Below are positions 44,508 through 55,639 of a DNA stretch of 64,000 nt, piece by piece. Each line of letters opens with the position of its first letter. Within the stretch, counting starts at the first letter, position 1. The DNA is taken from contig NC_081410.1 of NCBI RefSeq assembly GCF_030272615.1, forward strand, positions 145,694,349-145,758,348, written 5' to 3'. Below the pieces are notes generated by a model, which made no database searches, had not been told where the DNA came from, and saw only the letters and a program-made list of their open reading frames with translations. The stretch comes from Cryptomeria japonica (lineage: Eukaryota; Streptophyta; Pinopsida; Cupressales; Cupressaceae). The position numbers and the translations under genes are program-made.

Positions 44508-47500
44508 TTAAAATAAAGCAAAAATCTCTATGAAGTTTTCTTGAGCCACTTTCAAAGAAGATTCCCATGAATATTGAACTTGTTTCATGGTGGTGAAGTG
44601 TCCATGTAAGACTGCAACGAATACCTCCATATCATCAACTATCTTGTAGTCGGGTTCATTTATTAGGCGGTCTGCTTCTTTAATATTCAGTTGTGTGAAA
44701 TCAATAATTGGTGCTAGATAGCATTGGAGCTCTAACAAACTAGGACTTTGTTTGTCTTCTTCTTCTTTCAACCTTCTGATTTCATGATTTAGCATTTTGA
44801 CTTTTCCAGTAAAGGTTGATGTTGAACTGGTAAGAGGATCAAAAGAGCTTATCAGATCTTGATTTTATGTTTGAATCTGATTTTTTTTGTCTTCTAAATC
44901 TTTGATTAAAGCAAGAAAACTTAAAGATTTCATCAGTAGTTGACCAACTTGTTGTAGTATATTTCTAACTTCTTTTGTTCTAGTGGAAAGGGCAACTTTT
45001 CCAACTGATATTTGTTCCATTAAGTTATCTCATCTCTTCGCTTCATATTGCCTTACCGCAACCTTCTCTAGATCGGTTGCCTCTAAATTGATTGTTGTAA
45101 CAAGAGTATTCAATTGATCAATAATGGATGCAATATCATCAACTTCAATCTCCAGGATTAGGTTAGAGAGAATTGTCTTGGCAGAATTGAGAATTCTTGC
45201 CTTATTTTTCTTTCCTCTCAGTTTAGCCTTTTCAACTTGGATTCTCAGTTTTCTGAGACTTTCATCAATTGCTTGAGAGTCATTTTTTTTATATCAATGA
45301 CCGAGTCTCCCTCTTCTTCCTCCTTTGTTTCATCTTCCTTTTCTACAGTCTCAACTTCTAAGCTATTTGTTGTGATGATTCTTACCATCTTCTTCTCTCT
45401 TTCATTTTCTAAATCTAACTACCTCTTTGTCAGAGGAGTGTTCGTCATTGCTTTATTATCCTCTGCTTTCTTTTCTTCCTCTTTTCCTTCCTCTGCTTTC
45501 TTCTCTTCCTCTTTTCCTTCCTCTGCTTTCTTCTCTTCCTCTTTTCCTTCCTCTTTTCCTTCCTTTGATTTCTTCTCTTCCTCTTTTCCTTCTTTTGTTT
45601 TCTTTTCTTCCTCTTTTCCTTCTTCAGTTTTATTTTCTTCCTCTTTTCTATCTTTAGGGAGAATAGGATTTGGTGTCAATAAGGTTTTGTGAGGTGTATC
45701 CTCATAAGGAATGTCTTCAACTATCACTTCATCTTGACTGGGAAGCTTAGTTTGATCAGCTTCCTTCACTGGTGAAGTATGAATCGGTTGTTCGATATCC
45801 TTTGTCAGATTGGGAATGTGTGACACAACATTTCCTAAGATGTCCTCAACTGTGAAAGTATCAAAGTCTTTAGTGGAGTCTTTTTCTTTAGCTTTCCCTT
45901 TGTCAAGGGCAACTGGACCTTGGCCTGTTTTGTTTCCTTTTCTATTTCATCTTCAGCTTCCTTTTGTTGATCCATAATTTTCTTCCACAAGGCAACACCT
46001 TCAGCGTGCACTGCTCCAACTTCACCAACTGCCACTCTTCCAGTTCTATTCCTTACTCTAAAGTGTTGAATGCATGCTTCAGCTACTAGTGAAGCTTGAT
46101 CAATGTCAAATTCATGTTGCATTTCCATGAGTACTTTTATTCTGAGTTCCTTTTCAGTAGCTAGAGCTGTTTTCCAGCTCCCTTCAATTTGATCTTGCAA
46201 ATTTGATGGGATTATGCCATATAATTCACTAGGAGTCCTACAAAACTTGTGTAGGTTCCATATCAGGGCTTCTTAAATTTTCCTTTTGTCTTCTTCACTA
46301 CTGAGGGAATATGTTCTCCCAACATTGACCAGACCTCCAAACTCTTTGATCCCATGGACCAATTCATCAATTGTTGGATCTTTGTTTCTTTTGCTCCTTC
46401 TAACCTCTTTAATTTCTACATCTGATAGGGTGTCAGTGATATCACCCTCTTTCTCATCCTTTTTGAGCTTTGTATCACTCTTCTTCTTTTTGGTATAAGT
46501 CACTCATACTGGTCTATTTTTACTTGGGGAAGATATAGGAGTACCTAGATCCTTTTCTTTTGAGTATGTTGCAGGCTTGGTTGTTGCAATCCCCTTAGGT
46601 TTTGTTTTTGACAATTTCTTCTTTCCACCTATTAATTCTTCATCCTTAGCATTTGTGACCCCTATTTTCTCACTAGCACCGATGGAGGTAGTGGCACCGG
46701 ATGCTTCACCTCCATATTTCTTATCAAGGGTATCAATCATTCTTCTTACTTTTCTTTTCATGATTGGCATCTGAAGTTCCTATTTTATTTTGGAGCTTGC
46801 CTCCTCACATGTTCCAAATCTCTTTGCCTTCAAGTCTACTAGTTTGGACAATAACATATTGAAATGAATTTTAACAATATATGTTGCAACCTCATAGCCC
46901 ATAGGTGGAACCCAAAAGGTTCTGGGTTGAACTGCTTGAATGATACAACAGTTTGTGTCTACAAGAAAAACAAATGTTGTCTTTGTATTTTTGTACTATT
47001 CCGGTTGGAATTCTTTCTCTCTTGTGCATCCTAATTTGAAATTCCTTAAAGTATCCTCACATTGTTTTACCAAACTTATCTCCTATACCCCTAGACATTT
47101 CACCTATCTAAACCATGACAGGTTTCTCTTCAAACTATACTACCTTACCCTTACCGGGGAAAAAAATTTGTACATAGAAAAATATACATACCAGTAATGA
47201 GCCATATTTGAAATATTGCATCTTCTCCTTCTTAAATCTTTCCATGTTCACCATAAATTAGTTTTGAATCATCTCACGAATATCATAGGTTGCAACCTCC
47301 TTTATTATACGATAGCCAGCATGTATGGCACTGCTCAGCACACTATTCATCTGGCTTGATTGATAAACCCTATAACTCAACACTGCATAGGCAAATCTTA
47401 CTTCAGCATCCTCAATATGTGTGATTGTCATTTCTCTACTATAATATCAGGATTTGGTTAACTAGATGACTTCAGATGATGAAATTGTTCTTAGGGTTAA

Positions 47501-47880
47501 TGCTTCACCGGTTGCACTAAACCTTGTCACTCTTCTAATCACCTCCTTTGTAATCTTGATCGGTGCTTGAGCTTCCAGCCACAAAAAATGATCATGAACC
47601 CTTCTCAGTACATACCTAACCCATTTGTCATGAAACTGATCAGAAAAATCAACAACATTAGCCAAACCCTTGGTCTTCAAAGAGATAAATTATGCCTTCA
47701 ATTGATCATTAATGCATAACCCTTTAAACTCATTTCGAATGAACTTTTCTCCAAGTTCTTCGAGCATGCAATGAATGTAGGAGTGAATGTCTTCTAACAA
47801 CAATACACCAAAGGGCACAGATGATAAAGCACCGGTCATGTCTATCTCACCGGCTTTCATCGGATGCAGCTTGAACTAGG
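44508..47880 (-). pseudogene. Element F second ORF: large charged, coiled-coil-like protein of unknown function
   Basis: Minus-strand fragments in order from the N-terminus: about 47700-47880 (SVPFGVLLLEDIHSYIHCML); 47462-47680 (WVRYVLRRVHDHFLWLEAQA, IKITKEVIRRVTRFSATGEA); 47210-47460 (DAEVRFAVLSYRVYQSSQMN); 46504-46770 (Lys-rich); 46273-46503 (EVRRSKRNKDPTIDELVHGI); 45835-46200 (ALATEKELRIKVLMEMQHEF); 45419-45826 with the KEEEKKAEEG repeats; 45000-45300 (SIIDQLNTLVTTINLEATDL); 44508-44795 (IRRLKEEEDKQSPSLLELQC). The second half is strongly charged and coiled-coil-like. I recognise no enzyme. Stops and shifts show decay. It occupies the place where pol should be. Confidence 0.6.
45462..45653 (-). 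repeat. 30 bp minisatellite encoding KEEEKKAEEG repeats
   Basis: Six 30-base units plus one extra 12-base part, 192 bases in all. A unit reads TCTGCTTTCTTCTC then TTCCTCTTTTCCTTCC on the plus strand. Every change in length is a multiple of three, so the ten-residue Lys/Glu repeat stays open on the minus strand. Confidence 0.92.
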
Positions 47881-48389
47881 GTTGGGGTTCTTTGATAGCT
47901 TCAACCAACACATGAGTCGATATCGGCGTTGTCATGATGTCCTTCAAACAAGCTTTTCTCAGACGAAGTTGAATACCTTCTCCTTAGAAATAGCAAACAC
48001 CACTATCGCTCTGCTTGAACTTTCCACACAAATATTACTTAGCAAGATTCCAATCACATTTGATCGCATACGAGCTCGAGAGACTTCACAAGAAAACAAG
48101 ATAAATGAAAATATGTTGACATTTCCTTATTTATCCTTTGAGATTTATTGGCGTTATACTACAACGGTTAGTTTTGAAACTTACAACTTAAAGTACACCG
48201 ATTTGACTTTACCGGTTGTTTGTTACCAATATCGATAGACAAACAACTGACTCACAAGACATTCTTCAACCAAGAAATTTTAGACTGGCTTTTATGCATC
48301 ACAACTATGCAGATCCACATATCTGTATATTTGTTAAGGGGATTCAAAATTAATCTTACCATATGTGCTCCCCCTGGGCATCGGTATGC

Positions 48390-49835
48390 CTAGTTAGAAG
48401 AGGAACTGTCATCACCAATGGATGATGACTTGGTTTCAGAATGACCTTCTCCTTCTTTTCCTTCTTCCTTCTTGATCCATGTTATTTTCATTTCATTTCT
48501 TACTTCTTCAATTGTCTTCTTTCCTTTCAGGTCATTTTGCTCTTTTTTCTTGCTAAACTGGTTCTTGTCTTCAGACCGGTTGTAGGATCGGTTTCTGCAT
48601 TCTCTAGCTAAGTGACTGATCTTATGGTAGTTGAAACATGCCATACCAGTTGTCCTCCATGGTCCTGAATTATTTCTCTGGCCCATTCTCATTCTGCAAT
48701 TTTCTACAACATGACCAAAATTACCACACATGGAACAGGTGGTATTGAACTGATTACTCCTTTTGTTAGGACTGACCGGTTTGAACGGTGATCTTGATGC
48801 ATTTGACTTGAACCTGCATTCTTCAGATTTGTGTCCAAACTTATTGCATGTGAAGAAATGTCCATTAAATTTTTTTCTATTTGACATACTGCTAGATTGA
48901 GATCTACACTCATAAGTAGTGTGACCATACTTATGACAATTATGGCAGTAACCATCAAAGGTGAAAATCTTCTTTTGACTATACGGTTTATTTCTACAGT
49001 CATTAGTCTTATGACCTGATTTACCACAATGATTACAAGAGGATTTGGAAAACTTCATACCTTTCACTTCTGAATAGTTCCTTTTATCATCCTTCATCCT
49101 TTTGGATTTAGATGATTCTCCAGTTTCCATAGGTCCTGAACCAAGGTAACCAAGACCGGTTGTTTCCTTTGTTCTTCTCTGAGCCTTCAACTATTTATCT
49201 ACCTTCTCAGAGCTTTCATTGAATTTCCTCCACTTCTCATTTCTCTCATTTTCAGTTTTCAAATCACTCTTGAGTTGTTCAATCTCTTTCACCATCTTCT
49301 CTTTTTCTTCTGTGTTGTCATGCAAATGCTTATGTATATATTCATTCTCCTGAGTGAGAATTTGGATTTCTTCATCTTTATCAATCATGATTGCATCATA
49401 TTCTCTCAGGGCATCTTTAGCAAGCCTCCTGGCTCTTTCACCTTTTGACATATCTTCTTATGCCTCCCTCTTTCTTTCATCAACACTTTTGGTTGCTTCC
49501 AATATCTCAGTCATTCTCAAGGTCTGACCTTCATGTTCTCTTTTGAGATGTCTGACTTCTTCGATCAACTTCTTGTTCTTTTCCATGAGTTATGAGACTA
49601 CTTCTTCATCTTCTTCAGATCCACTATGTTCAAAGAGTTGATCTATGATGTCTTGACTCTCATTTAGTTGTTGAGCTAATTCATTTCTTTTTGCAAGAGA
49701 TTTTCTCAATCTCTCTTTCAGTTGAGCAATAATTGTGTTTGCTTCATCGATCCGCTTTTGATACCGGTATTCTTCTATGTTCTTTATCCTCAAACTATCA
49801 AGCTTCACTCCAAAGGAATCGATCTCTGATACCAA
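48390..49835 (-). pseudogene. Element F gag, C-terminal half: coiled coil and five zinc knuckles
   Basis: One register with internal stops near 49590 and 49452 and at 49191-49193. The first part is coiled coil (IAQLKERLRKSLAKRNELAQ; IQILTQENEYIHKHLHDNTE; MVKEIEQLKSDLKTENERNE). Then come five CCHC-type knuckles: CNHCGKSGHKTNDC, CHNCHKYGHTTYEC, FFTCNKFGHKSEEC (first Cys is Phe), CSMCGNFGHVVENC and CFNYHKISHLAREC (second Cys is Tyr). This is the C-terminal layout of a copia gag, which usually has one knuckle. The usual N-terminal capsid part is missing: the frame has no ATG and opens directly at the primer site. Confidence 0.85.
49822..49835 (-). promoter_or_regulatory. Element F primer binding site, initiator tRNA-Met type
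   Basis: TGGTATCAGAGATC on the minus strand, one base inside the LTR. TGGTATCAGAG is the common plant copia primer site. Confidence 0.88.
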
Positions 49836-49836
49836 T

Positions 49837-51076
49837 TGTTAGTCCCTACCGGTGCTAAGAGGGGAGGGGAGAATCGACACTTTACCAATTTTACTCAATT
49901 GAAACTTTTAACTCAATATTTTACTAACTTAACATTCATCAATATAAATAACCACTATAGTAGAATAAGCATGCAAGAAAATATACACAATGACACCAAG
50001 ATTTATCTCATGGAAACCCAAATGGGAGAAAACCACAGTGTGAGTAGGAACTCACAAAATTTGTCCTCTTCTGGACTACGCCCATTGAGGAGCCATCCCT
50101 GTTAGGAGATTACAAAGACATTTGTTAGGTGCCACCCAGTTAAGGGATTTTGTTTAAGGTCGGTTAGTGCCTTTACCTTGTTAAAGGTAGCCTAATTAAA
50201 GGACTTAAGAACATCAATTAAGATGTCACCCAGTTAAGGGATTTTACAAAGCGACCTGTTAAAGTCCACCCTAATAAGGAATTTTAGTTGCAATGGTTAG
50301 AAAACAATAGAAGGATGATCTGTTGGAGTAGCTACCAATAGCTTGATCAAATCACACTAAAAAACAAACTCTATTTGCACCGGTTGTATCTTCTCTACAC
50401 ACTACCGGTTTCCTACTTATACATTCAGCTTTGCACTCTGTCGGTTCTCTATCCTTCGGCTTTGTACTTATGTTGGTCCTCTGGCCTTCGGATTTGTACT
50501 ATTCTTTGCTCCCCCTATATTCACACTTTCTCATCACACTGTCCACATGAGCAACAACATTATCAAAATTAATTGAGCGAATCTAATATTCTTTGGATCT
50601 ATCACCAACTTTTCCCTCCAAAAACATTTTATTCAAAATTATGTTACCATACCATAAATCACTCTCCAGAAATCTCTGCCAAAACAGTCGTTCATGTCGA
50701 TAAGTATGTTGGTTGACTAGAGAATATTGTCACTTTAACTAGATGTTTAACCGAACGGTATTAGTCTGTCGGTTACAGACTCTATCGATGTACCGATCAA
50801 AATCTACTTATCAATTACCTTTCGTATACCGATGTGTTGGTCTACTCTCTGCTTGTTGGTTGACCTCTTTTGTGCCGATCTACTCATTGGTTGTCAGTTG
50901 ACCTCTTGTGTGTCGGTCTACTCACTGCTTAGCATGTCTACCCACTCCATAGTCGGTTAACCACTGTATACTGGTCAACTTATTATGGATAAACTATGAG
51001 GACTTGGGAAATGGCGTTTCCAACAATGACAACCATATCATTCACCGGTCATACAAAATGCACCAGAATGCCAACA
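49837..51076 (-). mobile_element. Element F 5' LTR
   Basis: It runs from TGTTAGTCCC to AGAATGCCAACA on the plus strand, 1240 bp, with perfect TGTT/AACA ends. The primer site is on its left and the TSD on its right. Confidence 0.92.
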
Positions 51077-51081
51077 GAGAA

Positions 51082-53375
51082 TTTGCAGAGTTTTAGCAAA
51101 ATTGAGCATATTTCTATAGTGGTGTGTCGTGAATACCAACGTGGAAATGGGTGGTCCAATGGTTTTCCATGAATCTACGGTGCATGATGTCCTTCTATAA
51201 GATCAGGTTTGCGATGCTAAATTCCACAACAATAGTTGGTTGGATTATTTTCTTAAGTTAACTGAGTACAATGAGGATGTTGCAAGAGAATTCACTCATA
51301 GATTTTCTAACGAGGAATCTCAAGTGAAAGGGTTGAGAGTTATTGCAGCAAAGGAGTAGATTGCAGAGGTAATGAGGTTGTTGGTCGACAGAGAGAAATA
51401 CCCCAAAACAAAAGATGCATGAAGTGCGAGGGAAGAATTCACGCAACCAGGTGACCCACCTTTGGTAACAAATAAGTAGGGGACCAGACGAGAATCCCTT
51501 CCTCCCAAATGGAAAGAAGTAGCATTGTATATCATGAAGTATTTGACTTGTGAAGGGAGATACTCATGCCTGCATTCGCACCATTTTAAGCTCCTAAGTC
51601 ATCTGCGACATGGAAGAAGAATGAACGTTCCAAATATATTGTATAATCTTCTTTCCATCAGTGCAACAAAGACACAAAAAGATAGGTCTCACTCCATTAC
51701 TCACCATTATTTGATTAAATTATTGCTAGAAAGGTCTTTGAGAGATGTTTCCTAGATGACCTGGGACAAATTTGTAAGGGTTAGAAGGTTTAGAGTGAAC
51801 GATGTGGGCCCAATAGAGCAGTCCCCATCTCAAGAGGGGGGAAATTTGGGAAAACCTGGCCCTGTCGTTGAGCCCTAATCCTCTAAAATGTCATCAGTTC
51901 AATATCTTCCTACAGTAGGGGAACCCTCACCAAAAGAAACCTTGTTGGAGCTAGTAGAAGCCTTAGCAAGGATCTCGTCACAAACCCCAATGAGAACTAG
52001 GGCCGCTGCACGAAAGGAGAAAGGTAAAGAGAAGCAAAGTGACACAGAGAAGAAGAAGGAGAAAGGAAAAAGTGTTGATCTAGTCCCTCCTGTCACAAAG
52101 AAAAGAAAAAATGTTGAAGAAGGTTCTCCTACAACCACTAAATAAATGTCTTTTAGAAGAAGTAGTAGGCTTCGAAGAAGCTTAAAAATAAAAAGAAGTT
52201 AGAGAAGCCAAGTGTCAGCATTCCTATTGACTCCCTAGAGCAAGAACCAAGCAGTCCTTAGTGGGATGTTATTTCACCTTCCTCACCTGTGGAGCCACAG
52301 GAAGGTGTGAGCTTGGATGGGCTTGACAACTTGGCCTCTATCGTAGAACAAATTATTTAAATAGAAGGTGGAACTAAGAAGTTGAAACCTAGAGCACCAG
52401 TTCATAGACCACCCTCTCTTCTTACTAGTCATGTTGTTGCTCTTGCTTTCTACAAGGAATGGGAATTAGAGAAAACACCAATGCAAAAAATTATTGATCA
52501 ATAGAAGAAAGTGATTGAAGAAAAAGACAAGGAAAATGCTCAGCTAAAAAATAAAGTGGATACAGTAGTCACTATGATACCACAACTAATGCAATGCAGG
52601 GCACCACCTCAAGTCTACTCCCTGTATTTGAAAGAGAAGCATATTTGTTTCCAATTGATGAGAATTGTTGGGGACTTAAGTCCTTTAGAAACACCTCAGG
52701 AGTTTTACCATGTCTATCAAATGTCTCCCGCAACCATCAAACATTTACTTTGTGAGTTCTATCTACGTAATTATCTTGCCCCTAATGATATTGACTGAAA
52801 TGCCCTGCTCTACATTGGAGATATCCAACTAAGGGCTCTAATTTCATGGATTCAAAATGAAATTACTAGGGTATAGCAATCTAGGGTATACAGGAAGGAG
52901 GAACTTGACTTTCACTTGCATTGAGAGTTGAATCCGGGAATCCAAGAAGGCTTTATTATGATTGGCAGAAAATTTTGTATCAATCAAATTATGGGACTAA
53001 CATTTTGCCCCTGAGGGAAGATGCATTCAAAGATTATGAGTAGATGGCTATGGTTGAGAGTCAGGTGGCAATTAGACATTTAGTGTAGCATTGGAATAGT
53101 TTACTTGATGAATTGATAGTCTGAGCCACATTCCTTATCAAATTATCATGCAGCACTAAGACATGCACCCATTCTTTTATGGCCATTGATAGGATGCGGG
53201 GACAATGTTCCACCTTATGATGAAACAATAGAGCGCTCTAGGTGGACACGGTTGGAAAAGATGAAGGGATTCTATTGGAGATTGACTACAGGAGGTATTG
53301 GACAGGTTACCCTCAGGAATTTCAGAGAGTGCTAGAATTAGGAGCTTCCCTATTGCTGGAGGACCAGCAAGAAGC
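51082..53375 (+). pseudogene. Element B third ORF downstream of pol
   Basis: A decayed protein of perhaps 700 or more residues. The first half reads FHNNSWLDYFLKLTEYNEDV, AREFTHRFSNEESQVKGLRV, KWKEVALYIMKYLTCEGRYS and HHYLIKLLLERSLRDVS. Then follows a Lys/Glu-rich basic stretch (RAAARKEKGKEKQSDTEKKK) at about 52000-52120. After a shift come VVALAFYKEWELEKTPMQKI, EEKDKENAQLKNKVDTVVTM and FQLMRIVGDLSPLETPQEFY. No signal peptide or membrane segment is obvious, so I do not call it env. Similar accessory proteins of unknown role occur in plant gypsy elements. It lies between integrase and the 3' polypurine tract, interrupted upstream by element F. Confidence 0.65.
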
Positions 53376-53390
53376 TAGGTTGGGGGGCAA
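53376..53390 (+). promoter_or_regulatory. Element B polypurine tract
   Basis: TAGGTTGGGGGGCAA ends right at the LTR start TGATGAGCC. It is the expected plus-strand priming site. Confidence 0.85.
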
Positions 53391-54619
53391 TGATGAGCCA
53401 AAATAATGGCTCCATTTTGTCAAATTTTGTCATAAAAATCATGCTTTGGCCATATGTTTGGACAATGTTTAGGTCATAAAACTCCCCTGGTTGATGTATT
53501 TTTAGTATTACTGAATCTGATTTATCCTAGACCTAAGGTTGTTATCTGATGATCTTTATATAGTCAAACTATGTAAATTTTCTAAATTAATATTAAAATA
53601 TGGTTTAATTTATGTAATGTTAGCATCAATGGATACACATGCTTTTGTGCACACTAATGCCATGATGCAGGATCAGCCAAGATGAGAGGATGACTAAGCT
53701 TGCGGTTAAAGAGACACATCATCATGTCGTTGGATGCAAACCCAGACAAAGTGGAGCAACGATCGAGGAGCTCATAACCAATTGACCACTTCTTCAACAG
53801 AGCAATTAGTGGAGCATTCATGATTGTTCTTGATGAAGCATAAATCTTGGAAAGGAGGTTGCGCTATATTTTCTCAGCAGTAGGACAGTTGTTTGTTGTA
53901 CATTTATGCACTGACTTCTTCTTTTAATGTAATAAATCCTGCTCACATATTCCTTTGGGACGTGGGTTGATGAGTTGGAAGTTTATTATAAGTTTTTATT
54001 GTAAATAATGGTCCCTGTCTCCTCGCGGGGGTAGACAGAGTGACCATAGAGTTAGTAGTATTCGGGTTTCCAGACTTATGTATACTGAAATCAATTTGAA
54101 ATAAATAAGATGATGGTATTCTAAGCTTATCAATTGTTATCTGAGTTTTGGATATACTCACTCAAGGGGGCCCACTTGGTGAGTAGTTCATGTGTATTTG
54201 TTAGTTAATTTCCATTTTGTTATAGTTGTTTTGGTATTCAACTTTTCCTAGAGCCACTGGAAATAGTTCCTATCTATGTTCCTGCAACCAAAGCAGGCAG
54301 AGTAGTCCATTTTCGTTGACCAGAACATTCTCATTAATAACAGTTGTTTAAGTTTCTTTCAACTGTGAGTTTTGATAAAGTGTTAAGTCATTATGTTTCT
54401 GCATATTTCTTTCAGAAAATTTCCTTTTCTTGCAGTAGGATAGAATGGCTTCAACTTGAGCTTAGTGCACATACAGTGCCAACCCATTTCAAGTTCGCGA
54501 CCCTAGTCGATAAAGTAAATGAACCTTTGGCACAGGAGAGGTGGTTGCTCTATAAGGATGTCCAATCCCTGAGATGAGGTTTCAGAACCCAATTACTATT
54601 CCAATTGCGAGGACCAACA
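53391..54619 (+). mobile_element. Element B 3' LTR
   Basis: It matches 19737-20967 from TGATGAGCCAAAATAATGGC to GAGGACCAACA, 1229 bp, with many scattered substitutions. Flanked on the left by the polypurine tract. Confidence 0.9.
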
Positions 54620-54860
54620 TTGTAGACGAAAAGGGAAATCTTCTCCCACCCCCCAAAACCCTCTTGATCTTGTCTTTGGTGTTCCCCCCCATTCTTGAGT
54701 TGGGTTTTGGGTTGTTTCTAGTTTGTTGGGGTCATGTGTTCTTGTCTGGCCTTGTTTTTTTTGGGTCTTGTACCCTTGTAGTTATCTTTTTCGCCTATGA
54801 GTTGTTGTATTAAGGGTCAACACCCTTTTTTTTGTTGCTTCTTTAATAAAAAAACAACCA
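54620..54860 (+). pseudogene. Probable LINE remnant: end of ORF1-like sequence and 3' tail
   Basis: Right of element B the frame reads VDEKGNLLPPPKTLLIL, followed by T-rich sequence and ATTAAGGGTCAACACCC, then TTCTTTAATAAAAAAACAAC, which looks like a poly-A type tail. It is probably the continuation of the LINE ORF1 remnant cut at 19737. The join is inferred from position only. Confidence 0.4.
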
Positions 54861-55630
54861 ACACACACAATAGAAAATACTCCTACTGTATTTCTAAAAC
54901 TCAAACTTCAAAGCTCCATTGCACTCCCTAAGTTGGAATTCCCTTTAGAAGAAAAAGGTTTTTGTACTCTAACGTTCACAACTCATGAGTTTTCATCAAG
55001 AAGCTATAATCACCTATGGATTTTTATCCATGGAAATTTATTGTAGAACAAGATGTTGATAGAATACAAGAATTGACAATGTGAATTGCAAAAAGATCCC
55101 CTAAAAGACTCCAGCTCAAAATGTATAGATAACTGTGCCAAAATGGTACCCAATAAGTTACACAACTCATTTAGACGGAAATGTGAATTTGAAAAATGCA
55201 TTAAAATCTCCACCATCACTAAATACCAGATGGTGTCTCTCATGCACACTTAACATAATTGGTAGGAATATTCAAGAAATAATGTATGATGGCCCTATGA
55301 GAAATCCAATGCCATCTTTGATAAAATTTGAATATTATTTAGTATTAATGGCCCAATTATCATAAAATATAAATTAAAAAAATGATAAAAATAAAATAAA
55401 ATATTTCCTTTCACCTTAACTCACTGAAAATATTGAAAACAAGATAAAATAAAATCATCTGAAAAACTCATTGATTTGTGATATTACATCATTTTCCTAT
55501 TAAATCTTGGATTCATTTCAAAAGAAGTAACAATAATATGCAATGCACAAAAAGTTTCTTAAATTGAATTTTCTTATATTGCAAAATAAAGAATGCATGG
55601 TTGGTATCAAGAGTATGAGAATGATTAACA
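54861..55630. other. No gene recognised
   Basis: A/T-rich sequence with stops in all frames. Nothing is recognised between the LINE-like tail and the start of LINE ORF2 similarity. Confidence 0.5.
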
Positions 55631-55639
55631 ACTTCCTCT

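Larger units (their letters stand above)
43082..51076 (-). mobile_element. Element F: non-autonomous copia-type retrotransposon (TSD GAGAA)
   Basis: Direct repeats at 43082-44333 and 49837-51076 are its LTRs. GAGAA is duplicated at 43077-43081 and 51077-51081. The primer site to the left of the right LTR is TGGTATCAGAG on the minus strand, the initiator tRNA-Met type typical of copia, so the element reads right to left. Inside are the C-terminal half of a gag with zinc knuckles (48390-49835) and a long second ORF (44508-47880); no protease, integrase or RT is seen. About 14 of the first 217 LTR positions differ by eye. It interrupts element B after its pol. Confidence 0.92.
19737..54619 (+). 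mobile_element. Element B: Athila/Tat-like Ty3/gypsy retrotransposon with two nested insertions
   Basis: Matching direct repeats at 19737-20967 and 53391-54619 are its LTRs. Inside are a tRNA-Asp-like primer site, gag, protease, RT, RNase H, integrase, a third ORF and a polypurine tract, all plus strand. Removing element C (21977-37825) and element F (43082-51076), each with one TSD copy, leaves about 11.0 kb. By eye the first 200 bp of the two LTRs differ at about one position in ten, more than the LTR pairs of C and F, which fits B being the older host. The flanks TCATA (left) and TTGTA (right) are not a clean TSD. Confidence 0.88.

Noticed and set aside
45237-45692. 151-residue plus-strand frame rich in Ser and Phe
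   Set aside because: It is the shadow of the Lys/Glu minisatellite on the other strand.
51082-53375. Envelope gene in element B
   Set aside because: The ORF position suits env, but no signal peptide, transmembrane segment or glycosylation-rich ectodomain is apparent; I call it an unknown third ORF.
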